A stretch of 64,000 nucleotides of DNA from Kluyveromyces lactis (lineage: Eukaryota > Ascomycota > Saccharomycetes > Saccharomycetales > Saccharomycetaceae): positions 1,054,001 through 1,118,000 of the forward strand of contig NC_006041.1 of the NCBI RefSeq assembly GCF_000002515.2. Direction: 5' to 3'. Shown in pieces: positions 29,200-40,310 of the stretch. Within the stretch, counting starts at the first letter, position 1, and the number at the start of each line of letters is the position of its first letter. The position numbers were made by a program, and so were the translations under genes. Below the pieces are notes generated by a model that was not told where the DNA came from, did not search any database, and saw only the letters and a list, made by a program, of their open reading frames with translations.

Positions 29200-29536
29200 T
29201 TCTCTATGAAACAAAGATATTCAATTGACCCGGGTATGACAGAACCTAACGAGCTGCTTAAACAGTTTGTATAACGGTGCTACTGGCTGGCTTTTACCAA
29301 TTTCCCACCGTAATTCATGGTATTAAATCTTTTAAACCTTCGAAATTTTTCAAAGTATCCATGAAAAAGCTTTAAATCTCAACATTATGCAAATGAACAA
29401 TGTCAACTGATTTAAACGATTTTGGGGAACAGCCAGCGTATTGTCATTTGTAGCTGCTGCTGTGTCCATAACCATAGGTCAGAAGTTCTTATAGTACTGG
29501 AATACTGCACCACAAAGATAGATTATTCATTTAGAA
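29200..29536. promoter_or_regulatory. MRPL31-CMC1 divergent promoter
   Basis: A shared upstream region for two mitochondrial genes. An ACCCGGGT palindrome lies near 29228. Nothing else distinctive is seen. Confidence 0.35.
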
Positions 29537-29848
29537 ATGTCAGAGGGCGTTGGAAAGCATAATCAAAGATTACCAATTTGGGTATTGAACCCTACCGAGG
29601 AGAAAGAAGCTCGTCAGAATTTGAAGAAATTTGCATATGCACAATGTGTAGAATACGTGGAGGCCATGGTCGAATGTTCAAAGATTCATGGATTGAAGCT
29701 TTTCCCAGCGTGTAACGAACCTCGTGACGCTATGCGCAAATGTATATTATCATACCAGAAGGATTCTAATCTGGATCGTCAACGTGACTTGATAGTGGAA
29801 CGTAAGATTGAGAGACTTGAGGATCTTCTCAAGAAACAAAAGGAATAA
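29537..29848 (+). CDS. CMC1: Cmc1, twin CX9C mitochondrial copper-handling protein
   Basis: The 103-residue protein has two CX9C motifs, CVEYVEAMVEC and CNEPRDAMRKC, the helix-turn-helix fold oxidised by Mia40 in the intermembrane space. Cmc1 helps supply copper for cytochrome c oxidase assembly. S. cerevisiae Cmc1 has 111 residues and occupies the same place (YKL137W) between MRPL31 and APL2. Downstream, at about 29855-29878, is a short tandem TGACA repeat. Confidence 0.93.
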   Translation: MSEGVGKHNQRLPIWVLNPTEEKEARQNLKKFAYAQCVEYVEAMVECSKIHGLKLFPACNEPRDAMRKCILSYQKDSNLDRQRDLIVERKIERLEDLLKKQKE

Positions 29849-30025
29849 AGTTGACATGATATGACATGACATGACATGCCACTGGGGTTACTTGTATATA
29901 GTAGTAGATACTGCACCATAATAAATTAACATTTTAGAAAGGCACATCCATGATTGAAGTTTATCTGCTTCATTGTTTCCCATTATAATTATAGTTTGTA
30001 CAGGTGTTCAAAAGAGTAAACTAGT

Positions 30026-32128
30026 TTACATTAAGTCTAGAAGATCGGTTGCATGGGAATTCGAGGTGTTGTTGTTGTTATTATTGGTTTTCTGTGAAAT
30101 GTTTACTTTCCCCATATCACCAGTGATATCGAAAAGATCATTTAGTTCGTCCAGGACGCCTGTACTTCTCGTGGCAGAGCTATCACCCATGTCAAGTAGT
30201 ACATCATCGTTCATGTTTTTCAGGATCTCGTTCGTGGCCATTCCCTTTAATTCATCAATATCCTTATCCTTAATGATGTGAACTTCGTTGGGACGGCGTT
30301 GCATCTGCGAGATTGGTTTGAAATACACAGAGGATAGAGTGGAGAGCTCTTGAAGTAGACTTTGTAATGTTTCCTTGGAGAAGTGGTCCAAGGTAGAATG
30401 CAATTTAGGAATTTCATGCTTGTCAAATAATTGGTTGATGATTTGATCACCGTTGTCGATCGATAGACACCGCCAGTACATCATGGCCATGTCTCTAACG
30501 TCCAAATCGTGGACGTCTGTCGTACAAAGTTCCAAGATCTTCTGTAAGAAAGCACTTGAGACTGCATTATGGCATTTCACTACACCCATTAGAAGGGACA
30601 TTTGAGTTAGGGATCCTAATTCATCGAAAACTTCTACCAGTGGTTCAAGCTTAGTTTCCAAATTTTCGTTTGTATAGTTGGTGATAAACCAGATGTAGTT
30701 ACAACTGCCTAGATCAGATGTAAATATGGTATCGATATCTTGCCATGAGGAAATTATGGCACCCAACTCATTCTTACTTGTTTCCTTGATAAGATTGTTG
30801 TCACTGTCATAACGTAACATGTCGCATACGCATCTCATCAATATATCCCTAAACTCTTCTCTCTCCTGGACAATCGAAACGAATTCTTCCATGACCATAT
30901 TCAAAAACTTGTTATTCGTATCTTCACCTCCGTTCGAGACTTTAATGGCCAATTGTGAGATGGATTGGATAGCTTTGGTCACGAATTCATGATCAAAGTC
31001 CTTTGCATATTCTTTTAATTCGTTGAAAAGCATCTGGCAATGTTTCAAATTATCCACGGGCACTAATCTGAGCAAGATGTCTAATTTCTCTATCTTCACG
31101 TACAATGGATCATTAAATTTGACATAGAATATTCTTAACTCTTTCCTTAACAAGTTTGGGAAGGCATCCAAAATAATTCTTATATTTCTCAAAGCAACAT
31201 ATTGGATCTCCACTGGGGTCGACATTAGTGAGACCAATGCAGTTGATAACTTGTTGTATATAGAGTCATGGACTGTGTTCAAATTTGGTAGATGTATGAG
31301 TATACATTTAACACTGATCAAGACCACTGATGGATTTACGTGTTGCAAATGTGGAACAACTCTATCGATAATTTCTTGAGACTCCATAGGGTCAATTGGT
31401 TTGTGTTCGCTCAATGACTCCAAAATAGTGATTCTTGCCCATTCTGTACATTCGTTCAACACGTTCAAAAACCTCTTAACGTTTTGAGATACTAATTTCT
31501 TGATATCTATTGAACCAGGGTCCAATTCGTTAATTTCGTGCAGTGCGGCAAGCGCGTTGGCAACAACCATTGGATTATCGTCAGACAAAGCGTCTTGCAA
31601 ATCGTTCAATACGCCCAATTCACGGCATAGGTCCGGGTTCAATTGGAACAATTTTGCAACGCATAGTACCGCGGTTCTTCTCACGTACGGATTATCATCG
31701 ACTAGAGTCTTTCTTAGCGGAATCTCAATGTATTCCAAGATCTTATCAACTCTGATCATCGACATGGTACGGATTGCCATAGACCTAATCAATGGGTTCG
31801 GATCAGCTGCATCGCTGACGAATGTGTTCACGACAAGGATGCATAACTCCGGATGAGTTTCTGCATAATTAGCCACGTAAAGGTATACCAATTTCTTCTG
31901 TTCAATGTCTTGAGTGGCTATATTCTTCAAAACGTCGGGAAACAAAGATGAAACATCTTTGCCGGAAGTCATCTGTTGAATAATCTTACGGATCGCGTCC
32001 TTTCGGGTCTGTGGGTACTGAGATACTAATCCATTTCGTAGTTCAAACAATTCACCTTTATTGGAAATCTTAGGAGCCACTCGTATGGCGTCTCTTAAGA
32101 ACTTCTTGATCTTCTTATCAACACCCAT
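30026..32128 (-). CDS. APL2: Apl2, large beta-adaptin subunit of AP-1
   Basis: The 700-residue protein (726 in S. cerevisiae) begins MGVDKKIKKFLRDAIRVAPK and has the adaptin trunk of HEAT-like repeats (about 20-560). Family signatures include NPLIRSMAIRTMSMIRV and DDNPYVRRTAVLCVAKLF. The C-terminal hinge is short and ends LLDLM after an asparagine run; LLDLM resembles a clathrin box. There is no appendage domain, as in fungal beta-1 adaptins. AP-1 sorts cargo between trans-Golgi and endosomes with clathrin. The neighbours MRPL31 and CMC1 agree with YKL135C. Confidence 0.95.
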   Translation of the reverse strand: MGVDKKIKKFLRDAIRVAPKISNKGELFELRNGLVSQYPQTRKDAIRKIIQQMTSGKDVSSLFPDVLKNIATQDIEQKKLVYLYVANYAETHPELCILVVNTFVSDAADPNPLIRSMAIRTMSMIRVDKILEYIEIPLRKTLVDDNPYVRRTAVLCVAKLFQLNPDLCRELGVLNDLQDALSDDNPMVVANALAALHEINELDPGSIDIKKLVSQNVKRFLNVLNECTEWARITILESLSEHKPIDPMESQEIIDRVVPHLQHVNPSVVLISVKCILIHLPNLNTVHDSIYNKLSTALVSLMSTPVEIQYVALRNIRIILDAFPNLLRKELRIFYVKFNDPLYVKIEKLDILLRLVPVDNLKHCQMLFNELKEYAKDFDHEFVTKAIQSISQLAIKVSNGGEDTNNKFLNMVMEEFVSIVQEREEFRDILMRCVCDMLRYDSDNNLIKETSKNELGAIISSWQDIDTIFTSDLGSCNYIWFITNYTNENLETKLEPLVEVFDELGSLTQMSLLMGVVKCHNAVSSAFLQKILELCTTDVHDLDVRDMAMMYWRCLSIDNGDQIINQLFDKHEIPKLHSTLDHFSKETLQSLLQELSTLSSVYFKPISQMQRRPNEVHIIKDKDIDELKGMATNEILKNMNDDVLLDMGDSSATRSTGVLDELNDLFDITGDMGKVNISQKTNNNNNNTSNSHATDLLDLM

Positions 32129-32777
32129 TGTTTCCCTTGGTATTTATGAGAAAGCAGAGCAAGCAATTGGCTGGAGGAAGGAAGACTAATCGCTTGGGGA
32201 CAGAGTCTTGAATATAAACAGGTTCATCTATTTATATACAGATTCCAGTTAATTTGATTGATGTTTTCTATGAATACTGGAAAGTGAAAGCTTGCTGGCG
32301 AGGTCACGTGTGTGCTCACGTGTATCGGAAGATTCCGTAACCCGGACATCATATGATGTCCGGGTTACGGTATTGAGAGATCTCACTTCCTAATAAGAAT
32401 GGTTACTACCTGATTAGGGAAATTGCTAAGGGAGATTCACACTTCTGCGTAAATTCTTACGCACCGCAGTGTGGTGTACTGATATACCCGACTTTTTATA
32501 AAAACACAGTCCTCAGAGTTGCCAGACCAAAAGATACGCGCGACACCCTTACACCATTCAGCGTACCACTCAGCACGCACCACGCACATTGAAAAAAAAT
32601 TCTTTTCTAGCCAAAGCTCATCACTTGAATATTGAGAAAGTATTAAGAACTTGATATAACTTGCAAGAGTTTACTGCATTAGTATTAAGCTATCAGTTCT
32701 TGTTGATTGAAATTGTTATCTATTCTCTTCTTTTGATTCATCAGAACAACACATCTCAAGGAATTAACTGAAAAGAA
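32129..32777. promoter_or_regulatory. APL2-ASC1 divergent promoter
   Basis: Two CACGTG elements (32305-32310, 32317-32322) lie next to a perfect 36-base palindrome (32335-32370). ASC1 has a long leader region of about 250 bases after a TATA-like TTTTTATAAAA near 32492. The palindrome is listed separately. Confidence 0.5.
32335..32370. repeat. Perfect 36-base palindrome with two Reb1-like half-sites
   Basis: The sequence reads CCGTAACCCGGACATCAT followed directly by its exact reverse complement, with no loop. Each arm contains TAACCCGG, close to the Reb1 core TTACCCGG. It sits between two divergent genes, about 205 bases from APL2 and 410 from ASC1. Confidence 0.9.
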
Positions 32778-34158
32778 ATGTCTTCCAGCAATATTATGCT
32801 TGTTTTGAGAGGTACCCTAGAAGGTCACAACGGCTGGGTCACCTCTTTGTCTACCTCTGCTGCTCAACCAAACTTGTTGGTTTCTGGTTCCAGAGATAAG
32901 ACTTTGATCTCCTGGAGATTGACCGAAAACGAACAACAATTCGGTGTCCCAGTTAGATCTTACAAGGGTCACTCTCACATCGTTCAAGATGTTGTTGTCT
33001 CTGCTGACGGTAACTACGCCGTTTCTGCTTCTTGGGATAAGACCTTGAGATTGTGGAACTTGGCTACTGGTAACTCTGAAGCTAGATTTGTTGGTCACAC
33101 CGGTGATGTTTTGTCCGTTGCCATTGATGCTAACTCTTCTAAGATTATCTCTGCTTCCAGAGATAAGACCATCAGAGTTTGGAACACTGTCGGTGACTGT
33201 GCCTACGTCTTGTTGGGTCACACCGACTGGGTTACCAAGGTCAGAGTTGCTCCAAAGAACTTGGAAGACGGTGAAGTCGATGACGGTAGAATCACTTTCG
33301 TTTCTGCTGGTATGGACAAGATCGTTAGAGTATGTGCCAGACTTTTTTCTTTTATTGCATTGCATTGCATTGCCTATCTCCCGATTAGATTGATTTACCT
33401 TGGAATTCAGGTCCTCAGTTGTTTCCCCGTAATATATTCTCAAAATACATGGCTCAATTCACTATACTATGACAAATGATGTTTCTTATATTTGCTACTT
33501 CAGACGTAACCTTACATGGTTTCGAATGAGACATACTAATTATCACCAAGATCTCTGATGTCTTTTTAATTAGTGAATTAAAATTTTGAATTGAGTTTTG
33601 TGCATTTGAATATCATGGAGCGAGCAATTTGGGCCTGTATTCCCAGATATATCTCATGGCTTTGAACCAAATATCATTTTTACTAACAATATTTTGGGAA
33701 TTATCTTCCATTCCCCTTATTAACTACAGTCCTGGTCTTTGAACGAAGACTCTTACAGAATCGAAGCTGATTTCATCGGTCACAACAACTACATCAACGT
33801 TGTTCAACCATCCCCAGATGGATCTCTAGCTGCTTCTGCTGGTAAGGACGGTCAAATCTACGTCTGGAACTTGAAGCACAAGAGCGCCTTCATGAACTTC
33901 GACGCTAAGGACGAAGTCTTTGCTTTGGCCTTCTCTCCATCCAGATTCTGGTTGACCGCTGCTACTGCTTCTGGTATCAAGATCTACGACTTGGAAAACG
34001 AAGTCTTGATCGACGAATTGAAGCCAGAATTTGCTGGTTACACCAAGGCTCAAGACCCACACGCCGTTTCTTTGGCTTGGTCTGCTGATGGTCAAACTTT
34101 GTTCGCCGGTTACACCGACAACGTCATCAGAGTTTGGCAAGTCATGACCGCCAACTAA
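32778..34158 (+). CDS. ASC1: Asc1/RACK1 ribosome-bound WD40 protein (one intron)
   Basis: Exon 1 is 32778-33329 and exon 2 is 33730-34158, giving 326 residues (319 in S. cerevisiae). The join falls between codons, so that ...MDKIVR continues with SWSLNED. Seven WD repeats are visible, with GH and W-N/W-R ends (LRLWNL, IRVWNT, IYVWNL, IRVWQV). The C-terminus [12 protein letters not shown] matches S. cerevisiae. Asc1 binds the 40S head and takes part in translational quality control and signalling. Codon use is strongly biased to the highly expressed set. The intron holds snR24, as in S. cerevisiae. SPC24 is nearby, as in YMR116C-YMR117C. Confidence 0.97.
33330..33729 (+). other. ASC1 intron
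   Basis: The donor is GTATGT at 33330, the branch point TACTAAC at 33681-33687, and the acceptor CTACAG ends at 33729. Removing these 400 bases restores the WD40 frame. The intron carries the snoRNA snR24. Confidence 0.95.
33470..33562 (+). ncRNA. SNR24: snR24 (U24) box C/D snoRNA within the ASC1 intron
   Basis: A C box ATGATGT lies at 33476-33482 and a D box CTGA at 33555-33558. Upstream of the D box, TATCACCAAGATCT is complementary to AGATCTTGGTGGTA of 25S rRNA. Upstream of an internal CAGA (D'-like) box, ATATTTGCTAC is complementary to the nearby GTAGCAAATAT. U24 is known to guide 2'-O-methylation at these adjoining 25S positions, and S. cerevisiae also hosts it in the ASC1 intron. The ends are approximate. 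Confidence 0.92.
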
Positions 34159-34809
34159 GTTGTAGCAATTTAAAATCTCTTAATTTTGCTTTTATTCCCT
34201 ACAATTTATTCTTGGTCGTCGTCATTACCAATAAATCATAACATAAATCCCTTATGTATATATTAGTTATACAAAAACTTACATTATAATATTAGATCTC
34301 CCCTCGGTTAATCTGTCTTATAAGAGTTCCGATATTGTTATCTTAGCTTATTATTATGTTTTCAATGGTTTCTACCTATACATGCATAATATGCATTTCG
34401 GTTAGGCAAAACCGTGGCACAGGGCTATTCCAAGGGCAACCCGGTACCTTAGCTTCCCTTTCTTCATATCACCCTTTCTTTCTCTCTCTTCCTGGCGAAA
34501 ACGCAGAAACTCGTACTCTATCTATAATGGCAATTCTATTTACTTTTTGAACTTTTACCGTTCACTTTAAACCTCTTTGCAAAATATTCCGTTTCAATTA
34601 AAATTTTTCATATTAACAAACTTAAACTTACATTAGCTTAGGTTGGACTGGACTTGGTTCTTCTACTGCTCATATTGTTTTTGTGTATTCAGATTATATT
34701 TGCTACTGTAAATTGTAAATTGTAAATTAAACCATTTGTTTCTTTGTTCGTTTTAAAAGGTACAAGAATATCACTCTAATATTTACAGGACAGATCATAT
34801 CCAAAAATT
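34159..34809. promoter_or_regulatory. ASC1-HEK2 intergenic region
   Basis: The 3' end of ASC1 and the promoter of HEK2 lie here. The last 200 bases are AT-rich, with repeated TGTAAATTG words near 34707-34725. No gene is seen. Confidence 0.35.
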
Positions 34810-35961
34810 ATGTCATCTTCTGCTGATAATTCCAACAACAGTAGCAGCAGGTTCCCTGCTGCTGTTGACTCTATCAATAACAACAGTAATAGTATTAACG
34901 ATGCTAGTCAATTCCACAACAGTTATAATGAAGTAAATGAAATTAATAATGATACTAATAGCCAAGTGAACAACGGTAACAATATTACATTCCACGTCCT
35001 TGTTTCTTTGAAAGAAGCAGCAAAGATCATTGGCCCTCAGGGGAATACCATTGAGACGATAAGGAGGGAAAACGATATCAAAATCGGTATATCACCTCGT
35101 GAAAAATCATGTTCTGATAGGTTATTGAATGTTAGTGGTCCCCCAAGACAAGTGGCCAATTCGTTGGGTCAAGTATTACGTGTGCTAACTACGGATTACG
35201 AGCCTGAGGAACACGTTTTCAAGCATCTAAGATTCATGTTACCTCCAGCATCGAAGGAAGAGATTGAGGATCCAGAGAAATGGAAACAAATTGGTAATTT
35301 GAGATTAATCTGTACCAACCCACAGATTTCGTCAGTCATTGGCCAACAAGGTGCCAAGATTAAGAAATTGATTGAAACGCATACTGTTAAACTCGTTGCC
35401 TCGAAACATTTCTTGCCCGATTCTAAGGATAGAGTATTGGAGATTCAAGGGTTCCCTACCTCGGTTGCCAACTGTATCAACGAAATCGCAGAACTGTTCA
35501 TTCAAGACGACGTCCATGTACCTCCAAGAACTTTGCCCCGTTACTATCCTCATTCTAAACATACAAAAGAGATCCAAGTGTCTCAAACGTTGGCTATTCC
35601 AAAAGAATTTGTAGGTGCACTTTTGGGAGTTGGTGGTAACCGTATTGCCAACTTGAGAAAATTCACAAAGACTAAGATCGTCATCGGTCAAGATCCAACT
35701 GAAAATGGTGACAGAATCTTTACGGTTTGGGGTAACGACCAAAAATCCGTCAAATTGGCTCAGACAATGTTGTTAAAGAACTTGGAAGTTGAAAAGAAGA
35801 GACGTGAAGAACACGAAGCCTCTTTGAAGGATGGTTCATCTGTTCCTGCTGCTGCTGCTGCTTCCGCCGCCACTTCTATTTCTGCTTCAGGGGCTAACCA
35901 AAATGACTCTATTCATACTCCAGTCTCCGATAATGAATCTCCTGTCGTATTTACAGAATAA
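34810..35961 (+). CDS. HEK2: Hek2/Khd1, three-KH-domain RNA-binding protein
   Basis: The 383-residue protein (381 in S. cerevisiae) has an asparagine- and serine-rich start and three KH domains at about 60-125, 161-230 and 256-325. Each has a GxxG loop: GPQG, GQQG and GVGG. The first domain contains [10 protein letters not shown], shared with Hek2. Hek2 binds and represses bud-localised mRNAs such as ASH1 and affects telomeres. Pbp2 is the alternative family member, but the sequence and the following SHE1 and PET9 match HEK2 (YBL032W). A short alanine run lies near residue 350. Confidence 0.92.
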   Translation: MSSSADNSNNSSSRFPAAVDSINNNSNSINDASQFHNSYNEVNEINNDTNSQVNNGNNITFHVLVSLKEAAKIIGPQGNTIETIRRENDIKIGISPREKSCSDRLLNVSGPPRQVANSLGQVLRVLTTDYEPEEHVFKHLRFMLPPASKEEIEDPEKWKQIGNLRLICTNPQISSVIGQQGAKIKKLIETHTVKLVASKHFLPDSKDRVLEIQGFPTSVANCINEIAELFIQDDVHVPPRTLPRYYPHSKHTKEIQVSQTLAIPKEFVGALLGVGGNRIANLRKFTKTKIVIGQDPTENGDRIFTVWGNDQKSVKLAQTMLLKNLEVEKKRREEHEASLKDGSSVPAAAAASAATSISASGANQNDSIHTPVSDNESPVVFTE

Positions 35962-36765
35962 TTAGTTTACGCTTTTCCACCTTTTGAAAGAAGTTAAAAC
36001 TACATTATAATAGTATTTTTTTTTATTTCGGGCGGGTTGTTTCTTTACCTGTATCTCATCCACCCAACTCACTACACTCCAAAAGACTAGACTGGCTTAC
36101 TACGATATCTTCTTTCCCAACCACCTCTTTCGCACAGAGAAGCAGAGATGTTATTTGCCGCGTGTCTAACGAGAAAGCGATTGCTCAAAGACGAAGCGTT
36201 TATTGGAAATACGACACCAGTTCACTCTTGATTTCGAAATCAAGGTTCCTGTATATTCCAATTTGCTTCCAATATACTTGCTTCGTCCTATAGTCACCTT
36301 TCTTCCCTATCAGACACTCATTATTTTCGACCTTTGTCTTTCTCCAGTAGAGAGAATTCAAATCCTAATAAAAGCATCATCCATTTCTGTTGGCTGTTTA
36401 TGCTCTCGTTTGTGTGTCGATTTATGTAAATCAGACTTTTTATGTAACAGTATATCCACAATCTATTTTTTTCAAAACGAAACCTTCTTCTCGTTTCCTT
36501 TAAACCGTTCCTTTACTTCGTTTAACACCATCTCATCTCCTCTGCCTCTTCTGATTCATTTGGGAAACCAAAACATCAAAACAATAACATTAAAAATGGA
36601 AAAATTGTAAAGATCGACTTTAAGATTTAATAAACAGGGCAAAGTGGTTGAGACAAAGAGCATTCTGAACGTTACTGCAACCCATTGGGCACTCACATCA
36701 CAGCGTTTGTCTGTATAGAAACGAATACTGCATATTAGTACCATTATTTTCTCATTGTATACACC
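35962..36765. promoter_or_regulatory. HEK2-SHE1 intergenic region
   Basis: Eight hundred bases without a supported gene. The central part is pyrimidine-rich (TTTCTTCCC-type runs). An open frame at 36203-36610 lacks an ATG start and looks like a consequence of this composition. Confidence 0.35.
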
Positions 36766-37761
36766 ATGGACAAGGAAAATATGCCACCTTTATTGGATGG
36801 CCATCAAATGATTGAATACATCGGTGTGTCAAAAAGATTAGGGAACAATGTCTTACAGGAGCTGGAACAACGTGCCAGTAACCTTCTACCGAACGTGTCA
36901 CCAGAAAAGACCCGTTTGATGCATCTGGGCCATGATTCAGAGATGAAGAATTCGATTTCAATGAAGTTTCAGGATAAACATGAAAAACGGTTCCAGGTGA
37001 TGGACTCTATCGATACCCATTACTCGCTGGCTAAGTACTCTGGTATGCCTCAGACACCAGGGAAGAGGAAAAATGGGTCAGACGCGGATGAGACAAGTGT
37101 TGCTGTGAATTTAGGTTCACCAGGATCTGTAAAGAAGAAACAGAAATCCGTAGGAAATGTGTTCAGTCCGGTTACTGATATAACGCATAGGATCAGGAGG
37201 TTAAGGGTACGCATTACGACGCCCAATGAAAGGGAAAGAACTGAGCGTGATCGTAGAAGAAATATAATAAGCAACACGCCGTTATCGAGACAGCGACAGC
37301 TCCATGAAAGTATCCCTACTTTCGCACAACCTACAGCTACGTCACTGAAACGGAAACAGATGAACAATCCTTTACACAAGCTGGTGGCTAGTGACAACAA
37401 CAATGTGGAATCGCAACCCAAACCGAAACCAGCAAAACCAAGACACGGTGATATATTCAGGAATTTGAACCAATCGGAGAAGCAGGCCTCACATCCGAGA
37501 AGTGCGCCGGTACCCAAACAACAACGTATTCCTCAATCTAAATCCGTATTTGAAAGGCTATATGAACAATCCACGATATCCAGATCCAATTCGTCTAAAA
37601 ATTTACTGAAACAGGAGAAAACTACTAGTAGCGATGGTAACACATCGCAAATACCAAGATCCAAGACACAACATGATTTACATGGAGGTATGAAAAATGC
37701 AAGACTAACGAAATCGACAACGCTGCAAAACGTTGCACTAGATAGACCTCAGTGGAGGTAA
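36766..37761 (+). CDS. SHE1: She1-like microtubule-associated protein
   Basis: The 331-residue protein is close in length to S. cerevisiae She1 (338) and lies in the same place between HEK2 and PET9 (YBL031W). It is strongly basic and mostly disordered, rich in K, R, S, P and Q, with several S/T-P sites (for example QTPGKRK and NVSPEKT) that could be cell-cycle kinase targets. She1 binds microtubules and regulates dynein and the spindle. The assignment rests mainly on gene order and composition, since the family is poorly conserved. Confidence 0.75.
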
Positions 37762-38302
37762 GTAAGGAATAAATAGACTCTTTATAAAGATAATCATGAA
37801 TGTTAATTTGTTATGTTACGTGAAAGTAGAAATCTATATAATAATGATCAAGCGTCATGATCAAACAATGAAAACAACAGAATGAAAGAGCAAAAAAAAA
37901 AAACACAACCAAGGCAAAGTAAACGTGAAACGGGGGAATAAATTTACAGAATATTTATTGAGATAGCAAAGAATATTAATCCTCACAGTCTGGAATCTTT
38001 TTGCTCCTTCTTTGACAACGATTTTCAGTTTTGTTTTTCTTTTAGTTTGCCATTTTGATTCATTAGCGTTCCATGAGTATGTTAACTTTTTTGTTTTTAT
38101 GACGATGACATTTTAGAAAAAGATTGTTAATTCATTATTGAGAATATCTGAAGGAATTTAAACCCCCCAGAAATAGCCAACATTAGAGTTCGTATCCTTT
38201 GAGAATGTGGGGGATAGATTCAATTTTTTTTTTCTGAACGGAAAGGTGAGTTAAAATAAGCAATAAAAAAATTAAAAGGAAAGAAGTTTACTTCTAATTT
38301 GC
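37762..38302. other. Convergent 3' region of SHE1 and PET9
   Basis: AT-rich sequence between convergent genes, with several A and T runs. Nothing gene-like is seen. Confidence 0.35.
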
Positions 38303-39220
38303 TTATTTGAAAGTCTTACCGAACAAGATAACTTGCAATTGATCGTACATGGAGATAACACCGGCACCGGCGACACCTCTCAAGATGTTAGCACCACAAC
38401 CCTTGAACAAGGACTTGATACCTTCAGCAGCGACAATCTTTCTGAAAGCATCGAAGGCACCATCATACTTGACAGCTTGACCGGAAGTCATCATCATTCT
38501 TCTTCTAACGGTATCCAATGGGTAAGAAGCGGTAGAAGCACCAGTGGTGACGGCCCAACCCAACAAGAAGGAAGCCAAGAAGGAGTTTTCCAAAGAACCA
38601 GTCAACAACAATGGTTTCAAAGAATCGTACAAACCGAAGTACAAACCTCTGTAGACAACAATACCAACAACAGATGGCAAGAAACCTCTGTACAAACCAG
38701 CAACACCATCAGAAGCCAAAGTCTTCTTGTAGACATCGACTAGACCGTTGAATTGACGTTCACCACCCTTCTTAGCGCTCTTGGAGTCAGCAGCCAATCT
38801 GGTTCTGGCGTAATCCAAAGAGTAAACGAACAATAGAGACAAACCACCAGCTAGACCACCAGAAGCCAAGTTACCAGCGAACCATTTAGCGTAACCTTCT
38901 TCCTTCTTGAAACCGAACATAGCCTTGATCTTGTCCTTGAAGGCAAAGTTCAAGGCTTGAGTTGGGAAGTATCTGATAACGTTAGCAGTGTTACCTCTCC
39001 AGAAAGAAGCAACACCTTCGTCAGCAGCAGTTCTCTTGAAACATTCAACGATACCGGTGTATCTTCTGTCCAAAGAACCTTGCTTGATCATTTCATCTTG
39101 GTTTTGAATCAACAACTTGACTCTCTCAATTGGAGCAGCAGCGGTCTTGGAAACGGCGGCGGAAACACCACCCATCAAGAAATCGATAGCAAAGTTGGAT
39201 TGTTTCTTGTCAGTAGACAT
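38303..39220 (-). CDS. PET9: Mitochondrial ADP/ATP carrier (Pet9/Aac2)
   Basis: The 305-residue protein has three repeats of the mitochondrial carrier fold, with [14 protein letters not shown] and PLDTVRRR motifs. It has the adenine-nucleotide carrier signature RRRMMM. It exchanges cytosolic ADP for matrix ATP across the inner membrane. Strongly biased codon use indicates high expression. S. cerevisiae has the duplicates PET9 (318) and AAC3 (307); this gene probably stands for both. The 305-residue length and the N-terminus [14 protein letters not shown] agree with what I recall of the Kluyveromyces carrier. Confidence 0.96.
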   Translation of the reverse strand: MSTDKKQSNFAIDFLMGGVSAAVSKTAAAPIERVKLLIQNQDEMIKQGSLDRRYTGIVECFKRTAADEGVASFWRGNTANVIRYFPTQALNFAFKDKIKAMFGFKKEEGYAKWFAGNLASGGLAGGLSLLFVYSLDYARTRLAADSKSAKKGGERQFNGLVDVYKKTLASDGVAGLYRGFLPSVVGIVVYRGLYFGLYDSLKPLLLTGSLENSFLASFLLGWAVTTGASTASYPLDTVRRRMMMTSGQAVKYDGAFDAFRKIVAAEGIKSLFKGCGANILRGVAGAGVISMYDQLQVILFGKTFK

Positions 39221-39775
39221 CTTTGGTACGTTGTTAGTTATCGGTTAGGGACGGTAAAATAAACAACTAAAATGAAAAGTTAAATACAATAGATAAAACT
39301 CTACTAATGAATAAACTGAATCAAAAACAACAAATATATATATACTCCAGTCTTAATACAGAACAAGGAAAACCTGGAAGAACATTGATTCTTAAAATTT
39401 TTCATTCGCTTTAAATATTTTTTTTTCCCTAACGTTTTCCCGTTAAAAAGAAAATTTGAAAAATTTGGAAATTAAACTCAGTCAAATCAAATTGAATGGA
39501 ATTGGATATGGTCAAGATATACATACATAACACAGGATAAAAAGGTATATAGCATAGATATTTGGCATTTTAACGGTATTAAAAAGAGGAAAACGTCAAG
39601 ATTCGATATGGCAGAGAGTCTGTGCCATAAAGAAACAAGAGGAATGGGAAAAAAAAAAAGAATTTTTTTTTTTTTTTCCAGTGTGTTTCTACAGTAGGAA
39701 AAACCAAGGAAAGGAAAATGAGGAAAAAAAGAAAAATTTCATGGCCATGCCCTATGAAACGTTAATTTTGGTAAA

Positions 39776-39812
39776 TTTACCATACAAAATTGACGATTTT
39801 TTGTATGGTAAA
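39776..39812. repeat. Inverted repeat, 14-base arms
   Basis: Arm TTTACCATACAAAA (39776-39789) and its exact reverse complement (39799-39812) are separated by nine bases. Confidence 0.85.
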
Positions 39813-40029
39813 ACTTATTTTTTCAGTTTTTCAAGTTTCGCGGGTTTTTTTTTTGTTTCTTGAAGATTGTTAAGTAGGAAGGAAGGAAGGAAAATGGATT
39901 AACGTGGGATTTGTTCGATCTGGATTATTTCGCTCATTCGGTGGACCCTCGCCTGGGTGACTTGGGACTTAGGACTTGGGACTAAGCCAGGCATTGGGCT
40001 GGCCTGGAAAGGCCAGCCTAGTGTAATAT

Positions 40030-40083
40030 CCCCAAAACTGAGGCAGAGGCAGAGGCAATTCTGCCTCTGCCTCAGTTTTGGGG
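40030..40083. repeat. Long perfect hairpin, 24-base arms
   Basis: The arm at 40030-40053 begins CCCCAAAACTGAGGCAG. Its exact reverse complement occupies 40060-40083, with a six-base loop GGCAAT. The internal AGGCAG words repeat. The flanks show no target duplication. Confidence 0.9.
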
Positions 40084-40310
40084 GGATGCCACTTGTTACC
40101 CCGCGCGCAGATGATCCCGTCCCCGGGTTTCTAACCCATACACCACACGGTATCTCACCCTGGAGGTATTTCCGAAAGGAAAATGTTAGCCTCCACGAAA
40201 ACGGACGTTCTGTGATGTGCTATTTGATTGGTTCGTGTTTCGTGATATGAAACAAAACCGGGTAACCATGGCGCACGTCCTCAACGAAAGCCTTTTATTA
40301 TGTATAATAT

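Noticed and set aside
33331-33479. Continuation of the ASC1 first open frame past 33329
   Set aside because: This is read-through into the intron. The donor, branch point, acceptor and WD40 frame all support splicing.
36203-36610. 135-codon plus-strand frame between HEK2 and SHE1
   Set aside because: It lacks an early ATG and reads through a pyrimidine-rich region that yields F, L, S and P by composition.
40150-40190. Centromere CDEIII-like TTTCCGAAA near 40169
   Set aside because: No adjacent long AT-rich CDEII or CDEI at the right distance was found, so no centromere is called.
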